Positions 9,394 to 17,786 of a DNA stretch of 64,000 nucleotides are shown piece after piece. The first letter of the stretch is position 1, and each line of letters opens with the position of its first letter. Source of the DNA: Acinetobacter lwoffii (GTDB lineage: Bacteria > Pseudomonadota > Gammaproteobacteria > Pseudomonadales > Moraxellaceae); assembly GCF_024129355.1 (NCBI RefSeq), contig NZ_JAMXXP010000013.1, positions 1 to 64,000 of the forward strand, in the 5' to 3' direction. Under the pieces are notes generated by a model. It was not told the origin of the DNA and ran no database searches. It saw nothing but the letters and a program-made list of their open reading frames with translations. Both the position numbers and the translations under genes were made by a program.

Positions 9394-10265
9394 TAATTGA
9401 TTTTCATCCACAAATAAAGCCAGAGCACACTGGCTTTATTTAAATAATGTGGACCATCAAAAATATAGACACGCTCGCCAGCATAAGCTTTCAACTGTTT
9501 TGCAATTTCCCAAGGATAAGCTGCACGAAAGCCGCCTCCCGGTTTAGGCCGGAAAGCTTCGAGAATAATCACAACTCTTTTGTCACCAACCTGATGTTTA
9601 AGGTTTTGATAAATCACCGCCGCTTCTTCGGGGCTGCGCGTGCCTACACCGACGCCATCCTGAAAAAAGACTTGGGCATTATCAGGTAACCAGCTTTCAA
9701 GCCAGTAATGTAAAAACCGTGATTTTCGGTCTGCACTATAAATACTGATCCAGACCGGTCGTTGGAACTCGGCAACATAACGCGCCATATTGGCAACTCC
9801 ATGCCAGCTTGGGTCAGCTTCTACAGGAAAATAATAAGCAGCAGGCTGAACTGGAAGAGAAGTTTTAATAATCTGTTGGGATTGTAAAAAGAGCTGGTCA
9901 ATATTTTCACGTGCCACAGGTTCCTGAAAAATGCCTGCCAGACCTAAGATAACCTGCTTGGACCAGGGTTGTTCGGCAATCGTATTCCAGTCCGGCTGAT
10001 GTTGCCATTGGGCTCCGGAGATTTCTTTAAAAAAGGAGCGTCCGTCTACAATACTCCATTGAGTGACCAGCGTATCGATGCCTAATAAGTGCCAGTTACC
10101 GGAGGCGTGACTCATCTGGTCAACCTGCCAGAAAATACCCTCAATTTTAGGCGCTGTTACCGCTTTAGCATCTGCACGTGCCATAAAAAACGCAGAGCCA
10201 GTAAAAGCTAAGGTAGGAAGTGCCAGTAACACCAGTAAGCCTAAAATCAGGTATTTTTTCATCAT
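9390..10265 (-). CDS. Secreted putative glycoside hydrolase-like protein (DUF4434-like) of the exopolysaccharide operon
   Basis: 291 residues with an N-terminal signal peptide or anchor (KKYLILGLLVLLALPTLAFTGSAFF). The mature part begins IEGIFWQVDQM and continues LLGIDTLVTQWSIVDG, a pattern of strand-helix units like a TIM-barrel start. It later shows PVWISIYSADRKS, a long helix after SPEEAAVIYQNL, and RVVIILEAFRPKPGGGF with an internal acidic residue. This resembles DUF4434-type proteins that accompany polysaccharide synthases, but I place it there by pattern only. Last gene of the minus-strand operon; its start codon adjoins the stop of the BcsB-like gene. Likely role: trimming or cutting the exported glycan in the periplasm. 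Confidence 0.55.
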   Translation of the reverse strand: MMKKYLILGLLVLLALPTLAFTGSAFFMARADAKAVTAPKIEGIFWQVDQMSHASGNWHLLGIDTLVTQWSIVDGRSFFKEISGAQWQHQPDWNTIAEQPWSKQVILGLAGIFQEPVARENIDQLFLQSQQIIKTSLPVQPAAYYFPVEADPSWHGVANMARYVAEFQRPVWISIYSADRKSRFLHYWLESWLPDNAQVFFQDGVGVGTRSPEEAAVIYQNLKHQVGDKRVVIILEAFRPKPGGGFRAAYPWEIAKQLKAYAGERVYIFDGPHYLNKASVLWLYLWMKINY

Positions 10266-12085
10266 TATTCTTCTTTGGTTTTTTGTGCCTTACGAGTTCT
10301 GCGCCAGAACAGCAGCCCTATAATAAGCGCAGCAACAATCACAAGAATAATAGCAATAGTTCGCATGGAAATCTGTTCAATTATCGGGGTTTCTGCTTTT
10401 TCTATAGCGGTTTGACTAAGTACGGTAATTTGTCCTTGGGCAGAAATAAACAAGGCCGCAGTATTGTTCGGGATTTTCTGCTGGATTTGCGGCCAGAAGC
10501 GGGCAAAATTTTCTACCCCGAGGTTGTTGTCGCTATAAATCCAGAAATTCCCGTTTCTGACGGTGATCAAACTACCATTTGCCGTAGTAGGTAAGTAAAG
10601 AATCTGACTGTATTCTTGCAATTCAGATTGATAACGCTGGGCATTCAGCAGGATATTAATGGTTTTAGGTGTACTTGGATTCAGCTGGGTGATATTCAGA
10701 CCAATTGGATCATTACTGAGCAGCATGTTCTTGGCAACTTGAGCCAGGCTGATCGCGATGGGGGTGGCTATAGGCGTATTCATGGCAATTTCAGGAGTCT
10801 TGTCAAAAACTGTAGACAGGCTGATGACTCCCTGTTTCATCTGGTAAGGCAGACTAAGCCTGGATTTTTTAGCATCAATCCATAATGCATTACCCGCATT
10901 AGGTAGACAATTATTGCTATTTAACTGGTTATTACTCACCGTCATGTTAAAGCTGTTGGTATAGGGATAATCTGCACCTACAAATTCAAACTGCCGCTCA
11001 ACCGGGCTGGAATCCAGTTTTGCCAGACTGGTACTACCTGCGAGTACTTCATTGAGCCAAACCTGTAAGGTCGAGCCTTGTAAGAGTCCGCTTTGCGAAC
11101 GGAAATTAAGCTGACCCTTTAAAATATCCGTAGCTTCCCAAACAGCAGGAAAGACCAGTGAAATATTTTTGGGAGTATTGTCTAGTTTGAAATCGGAAAT
11201 GCCCAGATCAGCCAAGCTTTCAAAACGGCGTACACTGGCCCAGTTTGGTCGTGCGACAGGGCCATTTAAACTCGCTGTTGCAGTATTTAGTTGTGCCAGA
11301 TATTGCTGATTGAGCAGGGCATTGACGGCCATCAATAATTGGGATTCTGAAGAGTATTCAATCGTCAGGCTTGGTACCTGGTTAACCTGATTTAGACTCA
11401 TCCGTGCTGCGGGTAATTTTGCGGCCGAACGCTGAATATTGATCATGAAATCAGGTGCTGATTCAGGAGTGGTATTTAGCCGCCATTGCACAGGTGTCGC
11501 AAAATTCCAGGCAGTTGCCAGCCTACTCATCATGGTGGCTTCCAGGAAATTTGCCGTATTAAAACCTAGCAGTGCCTGTACCGGTTCTGAGCGGTTCAAT
11601 TGGCTATTGAACAGGACATCCGGGAGTTGATTCAGCTGCATGCTGTTACGCTGCGATTGGTAACTCAGATTTGGTTGAGTCAAGGTAGTCAGTAAATTGC
11701 TTGATTCAAGACAAATATTGGCAGTACTTTGTCCAGGTCCTGGTTTTTGTAAAATACTGATATCCAGCCGATGAAAACCGCTGTCGGCAGGGGGGAGGCT
11801 AAAATTTAATGTGCCTTTACCACTCAAATTTTGTTGATGAATCAGCTGATTGTCATACCGGACAATCACTGTACTGCTACCCTGTACATCGAACTGACTG
11901 CTGAACTGGACATCCTGCCAGCTTTCACCTTTTCCAACATAAAAAAAGTAAGGTGCAGTTTGCTCTACATGCCGTGCAACTACATCATCAAGCTTCCAGG
12001 TGGCCGCATAGAGAGGTGCACTAGACAATGCCAAGATAAGTGAAGACATTAATCTCAAAGGAGCTGTTTTTATGTGCATGATCAT
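10265..12085 (-). CDS. BcsB-like periplasmic, membrane-anchored polysaccharide synthase subunit
   Basis: Periplasmic partner of a membrane glycan synthase, about 606 residues from the chosen start. It has a signal peptide ending near PLYA. A long beta-rich body with repeated carbohydrate-binding-like sections follows, for example SSTVIVRYDNQLIHQQNLSG with LPPADSGFHRLDI and later LQVWLNEVLAGS. One C-terminal TM helix (RTIAIILVIVAALIIGLLFW) with a basic cytoplasmic tail completes it. This is the BcsB (cellulose synthase subunit) arrangement. The start at 12085 gives a 4-bp ATGA overlap with the synthase stop and lies behind an AGAAGG Shine-Dalgarno; the frame is open further upstream but that would precede the signal peptide. 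Paired with a GT2 synthase, it probably guides the nascent chain across the periplasm. Confidence 0.75.
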   Translation of the reverse strand: MIMHIKTAPLRLMSSLILALSSAPLYAATWKLDDVVARHVEQTAPYFFYVGKGESWQDVQFSSQFDVQGSSTVIVRYDNQLIHQQNLSGKGTLNFSLPPADSGFHRLDISILQKPGPGQSTANICLESSNLLTTLTQPNLSYQSQRNSMQLNQLPDVLFNSQLNRSEPVQALLGFNTANFLEATMMSRLATAWNFATPVQWRLNTTPESAPDFMINIQRSAAKLPAARMSLNQVNQVPSLTIEYSSESQLLMAVNALLNQQYLAQLNTATASLNGPVARPNWASVRRFESLADLGISDFKLDNTPKNISLVFPAVWEATDILKGQLNFRSQSGLLQGSTLQVWLNEVLAGSTSLAKLDSSPVERQFEFVGADYPYTNSFNMTVSNNQLNSNNCLPNAGNALWIDAKKSRLSLPYQMKQGVISLSTVFDKTPEIAMNTPIATPIAISLAQVAKNMLLSNDPIGLNITQLNPSTPKTINILLNAQRYQSELQEYSQILYLPTTANGSLITVRNGNFWIYSDNNLGVENFARFWPQIQQKIPNNTAALFISAQGQITVLSQTAIEKAETPIIEQISMRTIAIILVIVAALIIGLLFWRRTRKAQKTKEE

Positions 12086-13335
12086 TTTTTTTCCTTCTTT
12101 CGTTCTGTCTTGTACCAAGTAATTCCCTCACCCTTGATTTTGCCTTTTAACATGTCCCAGGCGGCTTTAAAGACAATCAGGAGAAATACTTGTGAATAGG
12201 AGAAATAAGCGATAAAGGCATAGAAGTAAAATCGTTTAGGCACTTCTTTTTCCAGACTGAGGGTAAACCAGATCTGGACCAGATAAAGAATAAAGGCCAA
12301 GATGAAAAGCAAGGTAAAAGGACCGGGAATTGTAGTGCCATCAATACCGAGTAGACCAACCACCAGCGTCATATGACTTAAGAAGAGGGCTGGCACAAAA
12401 ATGATGTAACACATAATATTGTTGCCGATTTCCATTCCGATTGGAAAAGGATGCCGGAGCGCTGTTCTTAAATATTTACGGGTTACATAAAAGTTACCTT
12501 GAGTCCAACGTGAGCGTTGTTTGATAAAAATATTCAGGTCACCCGGATCCTGTTGCCAGCCTACGGCATAAGGCACCCATTTAATCCGTTTATGTCCCAG
12601 AAAAATCCGGTAACTCATTTCGGTGTCATCGACCAAGGATTTTTCGTCAAATCCGCCTAGAATATCGAGTGCATCTCGCCAGATCACATAATTGGTTCCC
12701 ATTAGGGTGGAAAGACGGAAACGCAGCCAGCGTCCACCCTGAAAAATCCACTGGAAATAGATAAACTCGATAGCGATAAAGGTACTAAGGGGGCTGTCTT
12801 TCCAGTTGCGGGTACGAACTTTGCCATTCACTGCGACCAGACTAGAATCTGCCAGCAAGGTCTGGGCAATCAGCCGTACACAATCCGGCTCTGGCGTACT
12901 GTCCGCATCATAAACCGCAATCAATTCTCCGCGGGCGTGTTTGAGTCCGTTATTCAAAGTTCTGGATTTACCTTTACCGCCTTGACCTTTAGGCACATTG
13001 ATGACCCGAATGACTGGAAATTCGGCTGCCATACGATCGGCAATTTCCTGGGTATTGTCTTTGGAGGCATCATTAATCAGCAGTACTTCATAGCTTTCAG
13101 CCGGATAATCCTGTGCAGCTAGAGAGCGTAAGGTATCTTCAATCACCAGTGCTTCGTTATATGCCGGCACCAGCACACTCAGCATGGGCCAACGTTCAGG
13201 TATTGGTAAATTGGTCAGTTCCTGACTGGCTCGAATCGAATAACGCCAGGCAGAAAAGCTGAGCCAGGCCCAAAAGGCCTGTGGAATCCAGATCCCGATA
13301 AAGCCGGTAATAAACAGAATATCGATCATGCTCAT
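12082..13335 (-). CDS. Membrane GT2-family polysaccharide synthase
   Basis: Processive inner-membrane glycosyltransferase of 417 residues. There is one N-terminal TM helix, then a GT-A catalytic domain beginning LSVLVPAYNE. Catalytic motifs are visible: VYDADSTPEPD (D,D), SLVDDTEMSYR (the TED-like base) and KQRSRWTQG (QxxRW). Three to four C-terminal TM helices follow. The layout matches PgaC/IcaA/NfrB-type synthases. It lacks both a C-terminal PilZ domain (as in BcsA) and the N-terminal extension of NfrB, so cyclic di-GMP control, if any, must come from another subunit. Start chosen at 13335 because GGAGG lies 11 nt upstream and the ATG overlaps the previous stop by 4 bp (ATGA). Confidence 0.88.
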   Translation of the reverse strand: MSMIDILFITGFIGIWIPQAFWAWLSFSAWRYSIRASQELTNLPIPERWPMLSVLVPAYNEALVIEDTLRSLAAQDYPAESYEVLLINDASKDNTQEIADRMAAEFPVIRVINVPKGQGGKGKSRTLNNGLKHARGELIAVYDADSTPEPDCVRLIAQTLLADSSLVAVNGKVRTRNWKDSPLSTFIAIEFIYFQWIFQGGRWLRFRLSTLMGTNYVIWRDALDILGGFDEKSLVDDTEMSYRIFLGHKRIKWVPYAVGWQQDPGDLNIFIKQRSRWTQGNFYVTRKYLRTALRHPFPIGMEIGNNIMCYIIFVPALFLSHMTLVVGLLGIDGTTIPGPFTLLFILAFILYLVQIWFTLSLEKEVPKRFYFYAFIAYFSYSQVFLLIVFKAAWDMLKGKIKGEGITWYKTERKKEKK

Positions 13336-14225
13336 GATTTTTTGAACCTCCGCCATAACATGGTGATCAGGAGGATGAGCATTAAGATAACGATCACAAC
13401 AACGGATGCCCAGGAAGTTGAGGTACCCCAGAAGCTTAATAAATTAGGGTAATGGGTCGAGAGCACCAGGTGTAATGGCAAGATGATGATTCCTGCTGAG
13501 AGCAAGATATAGCCGAGTGGATTGGTATGCACCCGGTTCAGTTGGCTGTCAAAGCGTGTATTTAAAAATGTCCAGGAAATTCCCAATTCAGGATAAGCAA
13601 TCTCACTTTCGGCAAGTGGCACCTCAGGATTCAGGATAATTCCGGTACCATTGAAAGCAGTTTGTGGGTAGGCGGTGTAAAATTGTTGCTGACCAGATTG
13701 AATTAAACGGGCGGGTAAAGGCAGTTGTCCTGGATTGGCCTGAACAATGTAAAGTCCCGCAGGTAAAGTTTTGAGATTCGGATTCCAGCCATCCTGTATA
13801 TAGGCAGCCATGGGACGTAGACCTGCACTGGTGGCGAGGGTCGCAAGTCCGCGAAAACGCTTTGGTTCAATACTGCTTAGATCAAGAATCGGGATAGCAC
13901 CTTCCGAAACCTCCTGTTTGATCTGAAAGTAGATTGACGGTTTCATGAAATTTTCAGGAATGATTAAACCCGGTTTAATAGCCTGATTTTTCATGTTTTG
14001 ATAAGTTTCGTAATGTATTTGATCAAAGCTAAATATCGGCCATAACTTCCTAGGAGCTGGGAAATAGGCTGGAATTTGCTTAATATCTGAGGAATCTTGC
14101 TGCTGAACCGGATCGGCTGTTTTAAGCTCACATTGATAATATTGTTGATAGTAAGAACTCAGTACCGGGTCAGGCAGTGTATTGACTGAAACGATCAGAC
14201 CGCAGACATGCAAAAAATGACTCAT
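13332..14225 (-). CDS. Unknown protein with two C-terminal membrane helices in the exopolysaccharide operon
   Basis: 297 residues that I do not recognise. Residues 1-225 look soluble and globular, with stretches such as YFPAPRKLWPIFSFDQIHYETY, GAIPILDLSSIEPKRFRGL and LPAGLYIVQANPGQLPLP. Two hydrophobic helices follow (GYILLSAGIIILPLHLVLS and WASVVVIVILMLILLITMLW) and a basic tail. There is no signal peptide, so the soluble part is probably cytoplasmic. It overlaps both neighbours by 4 bp (ATGA), so it is translationally coupled between the GGDEF-like protein and the synthase. A role in regulating or assembling the synthase is an inference from position only. Confidence 0.6.
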   Translation of the reverse strand: MSHFLHVCGLIVSVNTLPDPVLSSYYQQYYQCELKTADPVQQQDSSDIKQIPAYFPAPRKLWPIFSFDQIHYETYQNMKNQAIKPGLIIPENFMKPSIYFQIKQEVSEGAIPILDLSSIEPKRFRGLATLATSAGLRPMAAYIQDGWNPNLKTLPAGLYIVQANPGQLPLPARLIQSGQQQFYTAYPQTAFNGTGIILNPEVPLAESEIAYPELGISWTFLNTRFDSQLNRVHTNPLGYILLSAGIIILPLHLVLSTHYPNLLSFWGTSTSWASVVVIVILMLILLITMLWRRFKKS

Positions 14226-14980
14226 AGGCGTTCCTCCAAGGAGGGTCGGCCCTGATGATGGGGTAAATGAGTAATCTCTGTTTTAATCAGTTCAATCTGT
14301 TTGATTTTTTCAATCAGTTGTTTGGAAATAGTAGATTCTCGATCGGCAATCGTAATTACGCGCAAGACCGAGAGCCGGCTATCAGTAAAGGAAAAGTGAG
14401 GAACTTCAAACTTATTTTCCAGCACATGGATAATTTTTTGTTGCAACAGTTTTAGTTCATCCACCTGCAACATATCTCTTAATAAACTGTGGTTGGTAAT
14501 TTCTATATAAATTTCATCGTATTGAGGAATCAGATTCAGATTTAACATATCCTGAACTTGAGTTTGGGTATAGAAATAAGTACTGATAGGTAATGTTTTA
14601 TGGGTCAGATTTTTACGATAAGTATCCAGTAAATTGTCGGTTTGCATGTTGGTCGACATCATTTCATAGTAAATACTAAGTAGAAGTGGCGCTACAGGTA
14701 GAATAAAAAGCTGCAAGAAGCGAGTATTGATATCCATGCTGTCAGCCTGGACATTAAATAAAATATAAATAAAAAGAATAATAAAAATGACAATACTTAG
14801 TACAACGGACTGAACTACATTTAAAAAGCGGCCTAGCAGAATAAAGCCAATTAGAAGAATCCAGCTTCCGACCAGTTCTGTACGTACCCATTCATAGCCA
14901 ATTAGTCCTATAAATATAACTATGACCATGGGCAAAAAGGTAATGGTTTGATTTGTTCTGACCAGCCAGTTTTTTTTCAT
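14222..14980 (-). CDS. Four-helix membrane protein with degenerate GGDEF-like C-terminal domain
   Basis: First gene of the minus-strand exopolysaccharide operon, 252 residues. Residues 10-105 contain four closely spaced hydrophobic helices. The C-terminal half reads like the core of a GGDEF domain that has lost its motif: EIYIEITNHSLLRDM aligns with the usual LLLLDLDHFKxIND strand-helix, and TDSRLSVLRVI aligns with GGDEFAVLL. No RxxD inhibitory site is visible, so neither synthesis nor canonical I-site binding of cyclic di-GMP is expected. The plan (4 TM plus inactive GGDEF in a polysaccharide operon) recalls PelD of the Pel system, though the GAF domain is missing. The domain call rests on eye alignment. 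Confidence 0.5.
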   Translation of the reverse strand: MKKNWLVRTNQTITFLPMVIVIFIGLIGYEWVRTELVGSWILLIGFILLGRFLNVVQSVVLSIVIFIILFIYILFNVQADSMDINTRFLQLFILPVAPLLLSIYYEMMSTNMQTDNLLDTYRKNLTHKTLPISTYFYTQTQVQDMLNLNLIPQYDEIYIEITNHSLLRDMLQVDELKLLQQKIIHVLENKFEVPHFSFTDSRLSVLRVITIADRESTISKQLIEKIKQIELIKTEITHLPHHQGRPSLEERL

Positions 14981-15600
14981 TAAAATTACTTTTTAAGGAG
15001 TCTAATAATATAAAAGTGTTAGTTTCCAATTAAATTATTACATAAAGAATTGTAAAGAAATTGTGTAAAAAAGATGCGATATTATATTTAAGAAAATTTA
15101 ATTTGTTTAATTTAGAAATAAAGAAGATATTATTCAATGTCTTTTAAAGTAGCCAATTTTAAGATTAAAATTTGTCCGATACGAATAAGTAGAATGTTTA
15201 AACCTTGATATCTAACAATTAGATTTGAAATCACACACAGTGAATAGACTGATATTTTCTAATCTTTAGATGAGTTTCATTCATTCACTTCTAAATTGCA
15301 TCTAATAAGCTATAAAACCATTCTTTGAATTTACCCCTCAATTTCATCCACTTAATATTCGATAGAATTTATCTTAAGTTATTAATATTCATTATTTTAT
15401 CATCTATTAAACCCTAAAATTACATAGAAAAAATCTGTCATATTTTTCTTTATTAAGTGATCTTGATATCTTAAGAACAACCAAGAATGAATAAGATTCA
15501 CTTTTCATTGAGTTTAAATCAGTTTTATTCATCTTAACGTTCACGTATAACTAGGCTTATTCAGAAATTTGGTTATTAGAACTTAGGGTAGTGAATCACA
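14981..15600. other. Divergent AT-rich intergenic region between the exopolysaccharide operon and mesX
   Basis: 620 bp without a credible gene. It must hold promoters for both directions. TGAGTTTCATTCA at 15271-15283 is one mismatch from the MetR-type palindrome TGAA-N5-TTCA and could serve the methionine genes, but such matches are frequent in AT-rich DNA. No riboswitch-like fold was recognised. Confidence 0.5.
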
Positions 15601-16608
15601 ATGAGTAAAAAGTTTGCATGTTCAATTAAGCGCATTCGTTTTGACGAAAACTATCAACCTGCAGATAGCACACGTCTGACGACGAACTTTGCCAATTTGG
15701 CGCGTGGCGAAAGTCGCGAACAGAATTTGCGTAACACTCTACAAATGATCAATAACCGTTTTAATGCATTGGCACATTGGGATAATCCAAAAGCAGATCG
15801 TTATTCAGTTGAAATCGACATTATTTCAGTTGACCTGGATGTTGAAGGAAATGGTAAAACATTCCCTGCAATTGAAACTTTAAAAATCACGTTTATTGAT
15901 CATCAAACCAATCAGCGTATTGATGGCATGATTGGCAACAGTTTCTCGTCTTATGTCCGCGATTATGATTTTAGCGTGGTACTTCCTGAACATATCAAGA
16001 AAAATCCAACATCGACCAAGCCAGAAAATTTTGGTGATTTACATGGCAAGCTTTATCAATATCTCGTCAATTCTGAAGTATTTAAAGCAGAATTTAAAAA
16101 ACAGCCGGTGATTTGTTTGAGCGTTTCAACCTCGAAAACCTATTACCGTACCGCGAATGTGCATCCTGTATTGGGTATAGAATATAAAAATGATGAGCAT
16201 TCACGAACCGATGAATACTTCGCAAAAATGGGCTTAACCGTCCGTTATTTCAAACCTGAAAATGGTGCTGCACCTTTAGCATTTTATTTCGCAGGTGACT
16301 TATTATGTGATTATACCGATCTGGAGTTGATCAGTGCGATCAGCACCATGGAAAGCTTCCAAAAGATTTATCGTCCTGAAATTTATAATGCGAATTCTGC
16401 TGCGGGTCAGGTGTATCAACCCAGCCTTGAGTATCCAGATTATTCATTGACTCAAATTGTGTATGACCGTATTGAGCGTGGTCAGTTGGCAGTGAAGCAA
16501 GCGAAGTGGACGGAAGAACACTTTATCAAACCTTATAAAGACATTCTGGAGCAATGGGCTGCAGAGTTCACAATCAAAACTACTGCTGACCAAGAACGCG
16601 CTGCTTAA
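15601..16608 (+). CDS. mesX: MesX, DUF1852 protein required by MesD methionine synthase
   Basis: 335-residue cytoplasmic protein of the DUF1852 family (start MSKKFACSIKRIRFDENYQP, with a conserved TTNFANLARGESREQNLRNTL stretch). Published genetics on MesD show that this core methionine synthase works without methyl-tetrahydrofolate or cobalamin but needs a DUF1852 partner and oxygen. The DUF1852 protein here lies 42 bp upstream of a MesD gene, the expected pairing. Its chemistry is not established; it may generate or deliver the methyl donor. No signal peptide or TM segment. Confidence 0.88.
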   Translation: MSKKFACSIKRIRFDENYQPADSTRLTTNFANLARGESREQNLRNTLQMINNRFNALAHWDNPKADRYSVEIDIISVDLDVEGNGKTFPAIETLKITFIDHQTNQRIDGMIGNSFSSYVRDYDFSVVLPEHIKKNPTSTKPENFGDLHGKLYQYLVNSEVFKAEFKKQPVICLSVSTSKTYYRTANVHPVLGIEYKNDEHSRTDEYFAKMGLTVRYFKPENGAAPLAFYFAGDLLCDYTDLELISAISTMESFQKIYRPEIYNANSAAGQVYQPSLEYPDYSLTQIVYDRIERGQLAVKQAKWTEEHFIKPYKDILEQWAAEFTIKTTADQERAA

Positions 16609-16650
16609 TACACCACATTATTTTACGAATATAGAGATAGAAGATTAGAC

Positions 16651-17694
16651 ATGGCACTTTTACAACCTAAAAAGCTACTCCCAACATCAACTGCAGGCAG
16701 CTTACCGAAACCGTCTTGGCTGGCAGAACCTGAAAAACTTTGGTCACCCTGGAAATTGGAAGGCCAGGAATTACTCGATGCAAAACAAGATGCACTGCGT
16801 TTGTCCCTACATGAACAACAGCAAGCAGGCATTGATATTGTCAGCGATGGTGAGCAAACCCGTCAGCATTTTGTGACCACATTTATTGAGCACCTTGAAG
16901 GCGTTGACTTCAATCAGCGTGAAACGGTCAAAATCCGGGATCGTTATGAAGCGAGCGTGCCATCAGTCGTGGGTGAAGTTTCTCGTCAAAAACCTGGCTT
17001 TGTTGAAGATGCCAAATTCTTACGTTCTCTCACAGATCAACCGATTAAATGGGCACTGCCTGGTCCAATGACCATGATTGATACGCTATATGACGGTCAC
17101 TACAAGAGCCGTGAAAAACTGGCTTGGGAATTTGCCAAGATCCTGAATCAGGAAGCTCGCGAGCTTGAAGCGGCTGGCGTGGATATCATCCAGTTTGATG
17201 AACCTGCATTTAACGTGTTCTTCGATGAAGTGAATGACTGGGGTGTGGCAACTTTAGAGCGTGCACTTGAAGGCTTGAAGTGTGAAACTGCGGTACACAT
17301 TTGCTATGGTTATGGTATTAAAGCCAATACCGATTGGAAAAAGACCTTAGGCTCAGAATGGCGTCAGTACGAAGAAGCATTTCCGAAACTGCAAAAATCA
17401 AAAATTGATATTGTGTCGCTCGAATGCCATAACTCACGTGTTCCGATGGATTTGATTGAGTTGATTCGTGGTAAAAAAGTCATGGTCGGTGCGATTGATG
17501 TCGCAAGTAATCAAATTGAAACAGCTGAAGAAGTGGCAAATACGTTGCGTAAAGCACTTCAGTTTGTGGATGCAGACAAACTCTATCCATCAACCAACTG
17601 TGGCATGGCACCACTTGGTCGCCAAGTGGCTCGTGGCAAACTCAATGCACTCAGTGCAGGTGCTGAGATTATTCGTCAGGAATTATCTCGCTAA
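16651..17694 (+). CDS. mesD: MesD-type core methionine synthase
   Basis: Methyltransferase that makes methionine from homocysteine, 347 residues. That is the size of the C-terminal catalytic half of MetE alone, so the folate-binding half is absent. Visible elements include STAGSLPKPSW at the start, GIDIVSDGEQTRQHF, LPGPMTMIDTLYD, and DIIQFDEPAFNVF. Zinc ligands are expected in AVHICYGYG (His, Cys), SLECHNSR (Glu, Cys) and the terminal STNCGMAPLGR (Cys). Directly downstream of mesX and upstream of a flavin reductase gene. MesD occurs in aerobic bacteria, and its methyl donor is unknown as far as I know. Confidence 0.88.
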   Translation: MALLQPKKLLPTSTAGSLPKPSWLAEPEKLWSPWKLEGQELLDAKQDALRLSLHEQQQAGIDIVSDGEQTRQHFVTTFIEHLEGVDFNQRETVKIRDRYEASVPSVVGEVSRQKPGFVEDAKFLRSLTDQPIKWALPGPMTMIDTLYDGHYKSREKLAWEFAKILNQEARELEAAGVDIIQFDEPAFNVFFDEVNDWGVATLERALEGLKCETAVHICYGYGIKANTDWKKTLGSEWRQYEEAFPKLQKSKIDIVSLECHNSRVPMDLIELIRGKKVMVGAIDVASNQIETAEEVANTLRKALQFVDADKLYPSTNCGMAPLGRQVARGKLNALSAGAEIIRQELSR

Positions 17695-17786
17695 TTAAAG
17701 TGAATCCATGATGCTTTTAAAAGATTGAAAGTATCATTTGAGTGATATAACGCTCTTTATAAAAAGCTGAATATTGGAATACGGTG

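Noticed and set aside
9447..9689. Plus-strand open frame inside the DUF4434-like gene
   Set aside because: Antisense shadow; no Shine-Dalgarno and composition unlike a protein, while the minus-strand frame has a signal peptide and operon context.
10220..10594. Plus-strand open frame across the junction of two exopolysaccharide genes
   Set aside because: Antisense to two well-supported genes, low-complexity Asn/Ser sequence, no family features.
12082..13335. Calling the GT2 operon a pga (PNAG) locus
   Set aside because: No PgaB-type deacetylase and no PgaD; the partner is BcsB-like and a dedicated wecB is present, so PNAG synthesis is not supported.
15271..15283. Possible MetR-like site before mesX
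   Set aside because: One mismatch to a short loose consensus in AT-rich DNA and over 300 bp from the start codon; not strong enough to list as a site.
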